64,000 nt of DNA from Porphyra umbilicalis. Its lineage: Eukaryota > Rhodophyta > Bangiophyceae > Bangiales > Bangiaceae. This document shows positions 31,017-42,788 of this stretch, in pieces (positions within the stretch are counted from its first letter, which is position 1; each line of letters starts with the position of its first letter). Location: positions 173,783-237,782 of the forward strand of contig KV918859.1 in NCBI GenBank assembly GCA_002049455.2. Direction: 5' to 3'. The position numbers and the translations under genes are program-made. A model generated the notes under the pieces. The model was not told where the DNA came from and did no database searches. It saw only the letters and a program-made list of their open reading frames with translations.

Positions 31017-32980
31017 CTGGCATCTCTTTACAAATCAAAATGGGGTAGTGGGGATGTCCGCGCCGGATCACTCGCAGGGCGGCGGCAGGGAGAGAAGGCG
31101 TGGGCAGCGACCGGCGGGCAGGCTATAGACGCGCGCGCGGTCGGAAAGGGCGCCAGTTCGGCAGCAGCAACCCAGAATCAGCGGGCTTTCTCTTCGCGGG
31201 AAGAATTTAGCAAGGGGCTCGGTGGTAGTGAAGTGGATTTACTTGGAGTTGGATTCTCCTATAGGCGACCACGCCCCCAGTGCCTTGAAATGCGGTTTCA
31301 CACAAGAACCCCCACACACATAGATCTTGGGAAACTGTGAATCATCCTCTGGTGTACAGTGTGTGGTTCCTTTGTCAGCCGACTCAGATGGAGGAGCCAA
31401 TAAGAAGACGTGCTGAAGCACGAACGTCGTACTGGGATGTGCCAAATGATACGGGCTCACACGCTGTCAGCTGTGGTGGGCCGCGCCAATACGTATGTCA
31501 TGCCATCTTTGTGCCTGGGTTGTTTTTCGGTGGCACGACACGGCCGCATGAAAACACCGCCTTGCAGACCTCGAGCGAATCGCGTCCCGTTCAATCTCAC
31601 GCGGAGGCTCCTAGCCGCTGGGGGTGATACCAGAACAGTTACGTGGCAGTCCGACGCTGTGGATCGAGGCCACCGCAAGCCTGATCCACGGGCTCGACCT
31701 TCGCGAGCACGCGCCGACAATAAAGTCAGAACATGACGGCTCCCGTAGCATGCGACCTTGCAATCGCACCGACCGTCTTCCTCACCCCCGCCCCGTCCCG
31801 CCTCCCTCCTCGCCGACTCGCCCAGGGGCGCCCCGGCTCTTCTCTTACAGTTTCCAGGCATGCGAACGCACGAGATCTCTTTTGACGTGAACGGTGCAGT
31901 GCACTGCACGGGTCACAATTGGCACTTGTACGTGCTAGACATTGCGCCTCTTTCGCGTGTGTTTCTCTTTTTTGTGCGTACGTGACATACGAGAATACCA
32001 TCAACTGCCTGCGCTCGAGTGGTTTACTTCCTTAGAATACCGTGCGCTGCCGACAGAGAGAGTGCTGACCGATTCTCCTTTTCTCTGCTCCTCTCGTGCC
32101 TGCCTTGGACGTTGTGATCGCCTCGCGTCTGCTTGTCCTGGTGTCACTGTGATCTGCTGCCTGGTGTCATGTTTTTCTCGCGTTGATGGTGGCTTGGAGG
32201 GCCTGCTTCTTATCGTGTTCGCGTTCCGCCTCCGCTCTCTGCCCTCTGCTCTGGTTGTTTCTTCTGTCTTCCTGCCTGTTGTCCGTTTTCTTGGCGTCCT
32301 GGGTGGTGCGCAGGTGTATGCCTGCCTGCAATAGTGGTAGTCTCGGCGTGTATGCGGGTGTGGGCAGTAGGGCTGATGAAGCGTAGGAAAAAAGAGCCCG
32401 GACGCTGTGTCAGCAATCCTCTAGAACGACTGCCGGCAGGCCCGAAGCGTAGCGCCCACAAATTCGACAGGACGCATCTCTGCGAGACACGTACCGTTGT
32501 CGGCGCGCGATACGTTTCAATGGAATGGTCGGCTACGCTTCAAGTCTTGTGCAATTGCATTCCGTCTGGACAGGGCCCCCACAGAGCCCTTGAGGGGGGG
32601 TGTATGATAACCACCCCCCCTCGCAGAGACATCATTGGCCAGTGTCACAGTACATGCACGTCTTAAAACGCGAATAATCGCTGATGTACTAGTTTGGAAG
32701 AACACTGTGGGGAAACGAGGCAAGTAACCCCGCGAATATGTGTGCTGGGCCCATTTCACCTCAATCTGAAATGCGACGCGCTGTACTGGTCAGTACGCCC
32801 AAGTACAGTGGTACACTTTCCCGACGATCTGCTTCGTTCTTGACCGACGTGGGAGGCGTGCCGCGCATGTAATTTATTCCAGACATCCCGCTGCGGCTAC
32901 CGACAGCATTGGTGGGCGTCGCACTCACCTTCCACCAAACCGCGAACCCTCGTCCCACCCGTCTCCCCCGCCCGCCCCCC
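31017..32980. other. Gene-poor stretch with a GC hairpin
   Basis: I see no supported gene between the Myb-like gene and the transporter. GAGGGGGGG (32592-32600) and CCCCCCCTC (32614-32622) form a 9-bp stem with a 13-base loop. GAAACTGTGAAT at 31331-31342 is the exact inverse of 26936-26947. Open frames here are short and uneven in composition. Confidence 0.4.
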
Positions 32981-35900
32981 TTAAACGCCGACCGCCTGGT
33001 CGGCCACCAGCTGCGCGTACACCCCTTCCCCCGCCAGCAGCTCTGCGTGCGTGCCCACCTCGACGACGACCCCACCCTGGACGACCGCAATGCAATCCGC
33101 GGCGGCCACCGTCGACAGCCGGTGGGCGACGATCAACGTCGTCCGCCCCGCCGCGGCCGCGTCGAGGGCGCCCTGCACCGCCCGCTCCGCCGCCACGTCG
33201 AGCGCGGACGTAGCTTCGTCGAGGAGCAGCACCGCCGGCCGCCGCACGACCGCCCGCGCCACGCAAATGCGCTGGCGTTGGCCGCCCGACAAGCCCGCCC
33301 CGCCGTCGCCGAGGCGCGTGGCGTACCCGTCGGGGAGGGCGGTGATAAAGTCGTGGGCGGCGGCGGTGCGCGCCGCTGCCTCGACCGCCGCGTCGGTCAC
33401 GACCGCGCCCGGCCCGAAACCGTACGCAATGTTGTCGTGCACGGACGTGGAGAAGACGGCGGGCTCTTGGGCGACGAGCGCCAGGTGGGACCGTAGCGAG
33501 CCGACGGCGTAAGCGCCGACGGCCGTGCCGTCGAGCGTCACCGCCCCCGCCGTTGGGTCGTACAGGCGCTCGAGGAGGGCGAGGACGGTCGACTTCCCGC
33601 CGCCGCTCGGGCCGACGAGCGCGAGCGTCTTGCCGGGTCCGACGGCGGCGGAGAGGCCGCGGAGTACTGGCGCGTCGGGCCGCGTCGGGTAAGTGAAGTG
33701 CACGTCAGAGAGGGCGACGGCACCGTCGACGGTTGAGGGCGTTACGCCCGCGGGGTCGGTCGGGTCAATGGCCGACGTCCGGTCGAGGAGGCGAAAAACG
33801 GCGGCCGCGGCGTTGACGGCCGAGGACACGTCTGGCGCCTTGGCCGCCGTAATGCCAACCTGTGCGTTGGCGTCGCGTTGGCAGAGGAGCAAGTCGACAC
33901 GTCAGACCCAAAGACAGGGGGCGGCTCGAGGCAAGCGCGCGGGAGCAGAGCACAAAACACAGCACACAGCGGGTTAGCTGCCGCTAATGCACAGCACACA
34001 GCGCATGCCGGGCAAACGCCAGACTCCCCGCAGCCCACATCTCTCAAGAGCGAAACAAACCGCCGCCACTTGGTCCACGCCCGCCCGCAGCCCCCCCCCC
34101 CCCCCCGCAACGCACCATGGCAAACGCAAACATGACCGCCAAGAACCCCGCATACTCTCCCCCACCCCGCACTGCGCAGTGACGCCGAGGGTGCCCACAT
34201 ACGACACCCACACTGCCGACACGGCAAAGAGGCAGCCTTCGGAAAAAGCAAAGCCGCCCCCGACCAACGCCGCGCTCCGCCGACCCCGCCGCACGAGCGC
34301 CCGCAGCTGGGCGGCGTACGCGTCGACAAAGTGCCCCTCGGCGCCGAGCGTCGCGACCGTCCGCCCGTCGGCGGCCGCCTCCGCCGCCACCGCAGCGGCG
34401 CGGGCGGACCCCCCCCGGGACGCCGCGTCGTCGCCAATGAGCACCCGCGCCTCGAGGTAGTGGCCGAGCGCGACACCCGGAAAAATGGCGAGGACGACCG
34501 CGGAGGAGCGCCAGCACAACCCAAACGACACGCCGAGACCGACCGTGACCGCCGCGGCGACCGCCGCGCCGGCGCCGAGAACGTCGCCCGAGAGCCCCCG
34601 CACGAGGCCCGCGTCCTTTTCCAGGACGACCCCCAGCGCGCCGACCGCGTGGGCGGGCGCGTCGAAAAACGCCGCCTCCTGCCGCAGCAAGTGGCGGTAC
34701 ACTGTCGCCCGCAGCTTAAAGGTGAGGCGCTCGCCGGCCACGCCAAGCACCGCCACCTGCACGTACCCCCCGATGGCCGCGGCGGCGCCGAGGGCGACCA
34801 AGTAGGCCGCCGACCGGTTGACCGCCGCCGCCGCGTCGGCGGCGGCGGCCGCGTCGGCCACCGGCTCGCCGAGGCGCAACACAATGTCCGCCACGAGGAC
34901 CCCAATGATCGGCCAGCTGACGCCCACGACGAGCGCGCCGGCCACGCCGGCGGCGGTCGCCACCCACTCGCGGGGGGTGTTGAGCGCCATGGCGCGGGCG
35001 ACGACACGCCATACAGACGCCGGGGGAGGGGGGGGCTTGTCCGTCGCCGCCGCGCCCGTGGCCGCCGCGTCGGGTGCGCCCGGCCGTCGGGCCGCCGCGT
35101 CGGGGCCGGCCGCGCCGCCGGCGCCACGGCGCAGCAGCTCATCGTCCGAGTCGGCCACGTCCGCGTCGGCGCCGACGGCCGACGCCGCGCCCGCCCCGCC
35201 GTGGTCCGTGGCGGGCACCCCCCCCACCCCCCACCACTGGCGGTGCCCCCCCCCCCCCCCCACCACCTGCGCGTCGACCATTTGGCGGTACACCCCCCCG
35301 GCGATGCGCTCAACTCAGCGTGCGTGCCGCCCTCGACGACGCGGCCCCCCTCCATGACGAGGATGGCGTCGGCCGCCCGCACCGTCGTCAGCCGATGTGC
35401 GATCACCAGCGTCGTCCGGTCGCGCGCCGCCGCCGCCAGCGCCGCCGCCACCGACCGCTCGGCCGACGCGTCGAGCGCGGCGGTCGCCTCGTCCAGGACA
35501 AGCACCGCCGGCCGCCGCACGAGCGCCCGCGCAATCGCAATGCGCTGGCGTTGGCCGCCCGACAAGCCCGCCCCGCCGTCGCCGAGGCGCGTGGCGTACC
35601 CGTCGGGGAGGGCGGTGATGAAGCGGTGCGCGTGCGCGGTCGTTGCTGCCGCCACGACATCGGCGTGCGTGACGGGGGCGGGGGACAGGGAGCGGCTGCC
35701 GTCGGCCGCGGTGCTCGCCACGACGCCCGCGCCGAGCGCGATATTGTCCCAGATGGAGAGGGAGAAAAGGACGGGCATTTGGGAGACGAAGCCGAGTTGG
35801 CCCCGGAGCCACCGCACGTTGAGGTCGCGGAGGTCGACGCCGTCGAGGCGGATGGCGCCGTCTTGGGGGTCATACAGCCGCGCGAGCAGCTGCGCGACGG

Positions 35901-37594
35901 TCGTCTGTGGGGGGATGCCAAGGCCGGAAAGGAGTGGGCAGGCGTAGGCGTCGAAAGAGGAGCGGTTGGGGAGGCACAGCAAGGGAAGCGCGTCAACAAG
36001 GTTGGGGAGGCACAGCAAGGGAAGCGCGTCAGCAATCGCGCATGTCCAACTCTGCCTCTACGGCGCCTCTAACTGGGCCTGACGCCCTCGAGCGGGCCCA
36101 GTGGGACTGGGCGAGACGCGCCAAAAACCAACCCCCACCCCCCCCGGTCCCCACACACCCCCGCGGTCACCCCACGTACCTTGCCACACCCACTCGGTCC
36201 GACCAGGGCGAGCGTCTCCCCCCGCCGCAGCGTCGCGGAAAACCCGTCGAGGGCGCGCGCCCCCCCCCCCCCGCGTAGCCAAAACCGACGCCCTCCAGCG
36301 AGAGCTCCCCCCGGACAACGTCCAACACGCGCCCCGCCCCCGCATCCAGCGGGTCAATCCCTGACGCCCGGTCGATGAGCGCGTAGATGCGGGGCGCGGC
36401 CGCCCGCGCGGCCGCCATCGCATTCACGGCCGGGAGCGCGTGGCCCAAGCCCATGGACCCCGTCACGGTTGCAAAAAACACCGTGTACGTCGCCCCCGCC
36501 GACAGGTCCCCCGCCCGCACCAGCCGCGCGCCGTACCAAAACGCGAGCGCGTACGCCGCCTTGGTGACCGCCATCGTCACGCCGGCGCCGAGCCCCGCCA
36601 CGTGCCACCGCCGCTCCGCGTCGGCCGCCGCGTCGCGCAGGTGGCGGGTGTAGCGGGCGGCCTCGACCTCCTCCCCGCCAAACACCGCGACGGTGCGGAG
36701 GTGGCGGAGCGCCTCGGCCGCCACGGCGCCGGCAGTCGTGTAGGACGCTTGCGAGGTGGCCGTGGAGCGGCCGACGGAGCGCGCGACGGCGGCGGCCGAG
36801 CCAAACAACACGGGGACGGTCGCGAGGACGACGAGCGCGAGGCGCCACCCAACGACAAACGAGACGGTCAAGCCCGTCACAAAGGTCGACAAGTGCTGCG
36901 CGGCGTACGCGGCTTTGGCGCCCATGCCGACGACCATCACGTCGACGTCGGACGCGACGCGCGCGGCGAGCTCGCCCGCGTCGTGGTCATCCAGCCACGC
37001 CATCTCCTGCCGCAGGAGCGCCTGAAAGTAGTGCGAGCGGAGGCGCGCGCCCTGCGCCGTCGACGTGACAGTAAAGGAGGCAACTTGCACAAAGGCGGCG
37101 ATAAATGCGGTGGCGCCGAGGATGCCGAGCTTGGCCGCCAAGCGGGACAGCTCCTCCCTCGTGCCGACCGAGATGGTCCCCGCCCCCCCCGACGCGGCGG
37201 TGCCCGTCGTAAAGGCGTCGCCGAGGACGACAATGCCCGCGGGCGTGAGGGTGCCGTGGAGGAGCGCCGCCACGACGCCAATGACCATCAGCGCCACGTC
37301 GGTGCGGCTCGCAAAGCGGAAGAGGGCGGCGACGCTCACGGGGGGGAGGGGCGGCGACCGCGTCGACGATGCGCTGGCGCCGCCGGGCTTGGCGATGACG
37401 CCCGACGAGCGCGTCGAGCGGCTGCCCGTCACCAAGTCGCCACTGCTGCTGCTGCCGTCGGCCGCCGGGGGGGCGTCAGCGGGGGGGGCGACGCGCAGCG
37501 GCGGCACGTCGGCAGGGTCACTGACCGGCCGCAGCGCGCCGGTGGTCGCGGCGGGGGAACCCACCGACGCCATGGCGGCCGGCGGAGAGGGCAA
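32981..37594 (-). CDS. ABCB-type full ABC transporter (multidrug-resistance/P-glycoprotein-like)
   Basis: The order is TMD1-NBD1-TMD2-NBD2, the full-transporter plan; about 1,200 residues is near the family's usual 1,250-1,300. TMD1 lies in 37594-36300. NBD1 has Walker A GPSGCGK split by an intron right after the Lys (36179-35905, GTACGT..CACAG), then [25 protein letters not shown] and AHRLTTV. TMD2 spans about 35010-34120. A second intron runs from about 34121 (GTGCGTTG) to about 33857 (CGCACAG). NBD2 has [34 protein letters not shown] and AHRLSTV. The frame slips at C runs near 36260-36272, 35293-35299 and 34158-34163 (plus strand), probably base-call errors. It should export or move hydrophobic substrates with ATP; the substrate is unknown. 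Confidence 0.85.
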
Positions 37595-39718
37595 TGGGGG
37601 GGGCCTGCCGAGGGGCCGACCACAGCGGCGGCAGGCCGATGGAGGCGACGGGTGTGCAGCCGGCCTGCCGTGGAACCGAGGTGCACGCGGCGCTCACCGC
37701 CGAGGCACGCCGCCGGCACGCCGCCGGCAGCACCCACCGTTGAAATAGCACGAGCGCGTGCCGCCGCTGCCGCCGCCGCCGCCAGTCACGGCCACCGGCG
37801 GTGCGCCTCGTCCGCCCCCCCGGGAGGGGGGACCCAACGCGGCTGACCGTGTCCACGACCGCGACAGCCACCGGCGGAGGGCGACCGACCGACCAGCCGC
37901 TGCAACCAGCCGCCGCGACCAGCCGTCGCGGCGTGCCGAGACGGACGTCCCCAGCAGGGCGGTCGGCGACGCCGTACACGGCCTCTGCCGGCGGCGCGAC
38001 GCCGCACGTAGCGTCGGCGTCGGCCGCCCCGGTCAGCAGGCGGTGGCGGGGCCCTCGATATGGACTGCCCCCCTGCCACATCGGCCGCCGCCGCCGCATC
38101 CACGCACCCGCCCCGTGCCGCACCCGTGGCGCGCGGCGGGCGGTCCCCGTCGGCGACGCGGCCGCGCGGGCGCGGACGCTGTCACGCCGGTGCGGCGGTG
38201 GGGGCGGTCCGCGGGCGGCGACATTAGGGCCATGGGCGCGGAGGGGGGGGGGGGGGGGGGGAGGGGGGGGGGGCGTTCGCACCGACGCCGGCAGCTGGCG
38301 CACGTCCCGCACCGTCGTCGCACGTGTCTGTCTGGTGGCGAGAATGCCACCGCGCCCGCCGCCGGCGCCGCGTCAGCCGTCAGGGGCCGCCGCCGCGGGC
38401 GCGCCACCCGCCGCACGCGCCCGTCGCGGGGAGGGGCCGCCGCACGGGTTACCGCCGTGCGGGAGCGGCGGCCGGTGAGCCGCCGGCCCGCGCGGGTGTC
38501 TGTGCCGGTCGGGCACCCCCCGGCCGCCCCCCCGGATGTCTTGCCACGGCGACAGAGGGAAAGAACAGGCCGACACGCTGCGGCAGAGGTGCGGCTCCCC
38601 CCCGCCGCGCACAAAAACAGTGGAAGGAGCGACCGCGTGGGGTGTGGGCGGCGGCCGGCGGGAAGACGGGGGGGGGGGGGATGGCCGTACGGCGGGTTAT
38701 GGTTAGCACGGCGATCCAGCGGCGACCACGCCTCGTGGCAGGCGCGTCGGCCGGCCGGCCGCCGGCCGCCGCCCACCGGGCCGCTGTAGGATACACAAAG
38801 GAGGTGTGGGCAAGCGCGTCCAGGGTCAGCACCTCACGCAACGCGCGGGGAGCGCCGCAGGCGGTGCAGCCGGCCGTGGGGTCAGCGCCGTTGGAAAACG
38901 GCGGTCAGCCGGCGGCCCGTGCACAGCGGCCGGGGGGGGGTCTGGAGGGAGGGCGCCACCAGTGCGCTGACGACGCCCTGCCGGCCAGGCGGGTGCGCAC
39001 GGGGGCCGGCGCCGAAACGGCCACCCGTGAAGGGCGGGGGGGACGCGCTCTTGGACGCGTGACAGCGACCGTCGTAGGCGCCGGCCTGTGCCCGAGGGTG
39101 CCATCCAGAGATGCACCGCGAAGAACGGCAGGGGGGCGCTCCGTCTGCGACGTTTGGCCGCGGCGGGGGCAGCAGAGCCCAACGGCCAGAGGGATATGGA
39201 TGCGTCAGGATCGTGTTGCGGCGCTGACCTCCTCAACGGGGGTCGGAGCACAATTGCTGTTTTGGCTCATATGGACACAGCAGTGTTTTGAGGAACCCCA
39301 AGAAAGGGCTAATTGGGGTGGATTTTAGACGCAAATCATTGTACACTAAGTTCGTTTTGCGGTTGACTGGACCACATTACACTGTCAGAAGTAAGCAGCC
39401 GATACACTCCCCTATCATGGCCAGCTGCGGCGGCATAAAAAAATTGCATCGCTTCTGTCGTCCAGCGGGACACTCATTAGTCAGATGCATCGTGTCTTCC
39501 TTTTCCCTATTGGCTGTTCCTTTTTTGCTCAGCACTTTTTCGGCCTGGGGATGCACGCAAAGGAAACGTGGTTGCTGTATCACACAGTCCCACGATAAAG
39601 TTGAAACAAAAGCGGCATTGCGCACCTACAGTACCCTTTTTTTGGGGAGGTCAGCGCGGGGCACAGCAACGGCGGGCGGCCGCCACGCCGCGCGCGGGAG
39701 TTAGGAATCGCGCCGTTT
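37595..39718. other. GC-rich upstream region of the transporter
   Basis: Very GC-rich, with G runs at 38247-38275 and about 38668. Long frames exist on both strands but are Arg/Pro/Ala-rich with no recognisable domain, as expected from base composition alone. From about 39250 the composition becomes ordinary. I see no RNA gene or known element here. Confidence 0.4.
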
Positions 39719-39756
39719 AGCTTTCACGCGACATTCGCGTGAATATGCCGCGTGAA
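39719..39756 (+). repeat. Left terminal inverted repeat of the 15-kb element
   Basis: It reads AGCTTTCACGCGACATTCGC and continues GTGAATATGCCGCGTGAA. Inside it TTTCACGC and CGCGTGAA are inverse copies of one short motif. A run of about 16 G follows at 39762-39777. Confidence 0.8.
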
Positions 39757-40423
39757 TGCCGGGGGGGGGGGGGGGGGTCGGGCGCGCGCTCGGGGTGGGG
39801 CCGGATGCCGGAAGCGATTGTCTCAATCGCTATTCTGATTTCATTGATTCTACGTCATCCGTGTCGGATTCGAATCCAATCTGCATGGATCGAGTGTCCG
39901 CTGAAGTGGACCGATAAGAATCAGTCGATCTCGTGGTCGGGTGGCGGACGGCTTCTGGGCCCTCCCGATCTGCCGCGTCTTTCGTCGCGGCCAGCGTCTG
40001 GTCGTTTGTGGACCAGTCGCCATCCGCCACCATGGCGCCATCGTTGTCGGGGCGTCGTCTTCGCACCGCCTCGTCGCACACGATGCGATGGCGACGTCCG
40101 CCTCGTCCAGCGACACGGGGTCGTTACCCTAGTCCTACATGCAGTCCCGATTGGCGCAGTAGCAGGGGTGGCTGCACACGCTGGTACGCCGTGTGGCCCC
40201 GCTCTATGCTGTTCTTGTTTGCATCTGGGACTATTTTTCCGTGCGCTCCTGGCATCGTTTGTCAGGGCGAGAGGCGAGGGCTTGCGGAGATGATGGGCGC
40301 CCATACTGGAGATACCTCCTACATGATCATTCTTCATCCTGCTGACCGGGACGTCACGTGTTCTCCATGTACCTTTTTCCGCTGTGCTTTGCTTTCCCGT
40401 TCACTTCGACCTCCGCCGACAGA
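39757..40423. other. Left subterminal region of the 15-kb element
   Basis: A poly-G run is followed by roughly 600 bp without a supported gene. It would hold the promoter of ORF1. I see no tandem repeat corresponding to the right-hand 184-bp array. Confidence 0.4.
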
Positions 40424-42774
40424 TGGTGAGGGCCGGCATCGAGGTTGTGCGCGGCGCTCTCGGCGCGCCCGACGTGGCTGCCGTGTCGGCCGGCGGGCCC
40501 ATCGCGCCTCCGGCGCTCACCGTGCCTACCGTACCCGCCAGCATGCCCGATGGGGCCGCTGGGCCCGCGGAGCCCGCTGTGTCCGCGGTGCCCGCCGCGC
40601 CCGCGATACCCGCCGCGTCCGCGGTGCCCGCCGCGCCCGCGGTGCCCGCCGCGCCCGCGGTGCCCGCCGTGCCCGCCGTGCCCGCCGTGCCCGCGGTGCC
40701 CGCCGTGCCCGCCATGCCCGTCTTACCTGCTGTACCTGACGAGGAGTACATGCAGTTCTTTCGGTCTTTGGGCATTGGCGAGAACACCAAGGTCGCCTTC
40801 CTCGCCCGTCTGCTCGAGACCTTCCACGAGGTCGCCATGAAGCTGGACGAGCACCTGGCGCCAACGGGGGCCATCCTTCACGCTGCCATCAGTCGCATGT
40901 GCGAGGGCGACAGTCCCATGGACGCCCCTCAGCACCGGTGGATCCGTATCGTTGACAGGATTGGCTTCTTCTCGGACGAGGACGACCACGCAAGCCGCGT
41001 GATCAACCTCGGGCTTTCGTTTGCCTACCGGCAGAAGGAGCTTGACGCGGCCTCCAATGCCATTGCGCTCCGATTGGAGCGCACGCGCGCCGCTGTTGGT
41101 CGAGAGCGGTCGGAAAGCGCGGCACTCGAGCAAGAGGACACGGGCGCTGCAGCCCAGGAACAAGGCGACTCAGCGGATGCTGACGTAGTGCCGATTGGGG
41201 GTCTCGTCGTCCGCAACGATGGCTCGAGCAGACACATGGAGCCCAAGGCGTTGGGAGGTGGAGTGGGGAAGGCCGCCCGACCGGATGTGGACGGCCTTGA
41301 CGTTCCTCTCGGCGGTGTCGTCGTGCGCCGACATGTCGCCGGACAACCAGGCTCCGCTGGCCCTTGTGAGATCCCCGACGATGGCGTCCTTGTTGTTGCT
41401 CGACGCGACCCCCCCGGTGTTGCACCCTCCGCTGACGCAGCAGCCGCGGCTTCCACCGCGCCTAACGCCGCTCATGATGCACAACCGGCGGCGCTCGTAG
41501 AGATTGCTGGCGCCGCCAAGACGACTGACCGTGACACGCCACCCCCGCTGTTCAAGCCCTCCGACCAGTCGGTCGCCTGCGTGACGCGTGTGCTCGAGCT
41601 GATCCGGGAGCGCGATGATTGCAAGGACGTCATGCGAAAGCTACATGTCGATGGCCTGGTCTGTCTGGCTCGCCTTCACGGTGGGCAGGCTGTCGAAGGA
41701 GTGATCGCAGCCAGCAGCGTTGAGACGGATTGGGCGCCTGTGCGCACCTTGCTCAAGACGTGGTGGCCGTCATGGAGCATCCCGTCTGGGTCTCAACCGA
41801 TGACGCCCATCCCCGGGACTGCCGCGGCCGTCCTCAACCCTCTGCGGCGGGCGCAGTCGTCCAACTGGGTGATTAGCGTCGACATGGCGGTCATGAACGT
41901 CGCCATCCGCCAATGGTCGGGCAAGGCCGAGCGGTACTTCAAGGTGAAGGAGCTGACGAACACCGTCGACGTCGTGCGCATGGCCCCCTCGCTCAAGCCC
42001 CCAATGGCGACCATTATCGCCTCCATGCTGCTGGTTGGCACGTGGGACCCCGCTTTTTGCTCGCTTGTCACCCAACTGGCGACTGCCGGACGTGCCCGAA
42101 CCCCTCGTGCAGCGCCGCTTGAGATTGCCGCATGCCACAACTTTGAAGCGGCGGACGTGAGTGAGCCTGCTGTCTTGCGGTCGAGGCGAGCGGCCAACGG
42201 TGCCGCGGCCATGACCGCGCCGCTGCCTCATGCGCCCGGTCAGCGCTCCCAAGAGGAGCTCATGGCGGAGCGTCAAGCCGAAATCGACGCCCTCCTCGCG
42301 GCTGACAAGACCATCAACGCTACGGCCAGCCGCGCTCGCCGCATAGACGCTCGACGTCGCCAGTCGACAGCGTCTGGGTCGGGCGTAGATGGGTTGAGTG
42401 GGACTGGCCGGGCACGTCCGCGAGCCGCCCCGAGTCGGCGGAAGACGGGCGCGCCGCCAAGCTCGAGTCACTCACGGTTTGGCGCCACGCATGTTGGCGC
42501 TGCCCTTGAGCGCCACGGCGGCACTTACAGGGCGGTTGATACAATCAGTGTGAGCCAAGTGACGGCAGTTTTACCCCATCCTGACAAGGTAGTGAGTTCG
42601 CTCGACCCTGATCCTGTTGAGTCGTCTTTCGTGGGAGCCTCTGCTTCTGCCGTGTGCCCTCCCCGACCGGAGCTGAGCCCCGATGCGTCCTCATCTCTAT
42701 TTACTTCATTGCCAAATGCGGACGTACCATCGCTGGATAGCGAGGAGGAGGATGGGTCTGACGGAACTAAGTAA
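40424..42774 (+). CDS. ORF1 of the 15-kb element: large protein of unknown function
   Basis: 783 residues from ATG 40424 (the frame also has an ATG at 40385). Near the N-terminus lies a Val-Pro-Ala tandem repeat encoded at about 40540-40735 (VPAVPAVPA). Then comes a folded-looking segment (DEEYMQFFRSLGIGENTKVA, LLETFHEVAMKLDEHLAP). An Ala/Asp-rich linker containing two V(V)PIGGLVVR / VPLGGVVVR repeats follows, then a second folded part (ACVTRVLELIRERDDCKDVM, VISVDMAVMNVAIRQWSGKA), and a basic, Ser-rich tail. I recognise no family. It is convergent with the helicase gene, with only 14 bp between stop codons and an AATAAA at about 42774. A structural or DNA-binding accessory role is a guess. 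Confidence 0.6.
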
Positions 42775-42788
42775 TAAATGTAATATAG

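Noticed and set aside
34331-35947. A 538-codon plus-strand frame antisense to the ABC transporter
   Set aside because: The minus strand encodes clear NBD and TMD motifs over the same bases; the plus frame is a GC-driven shadow.
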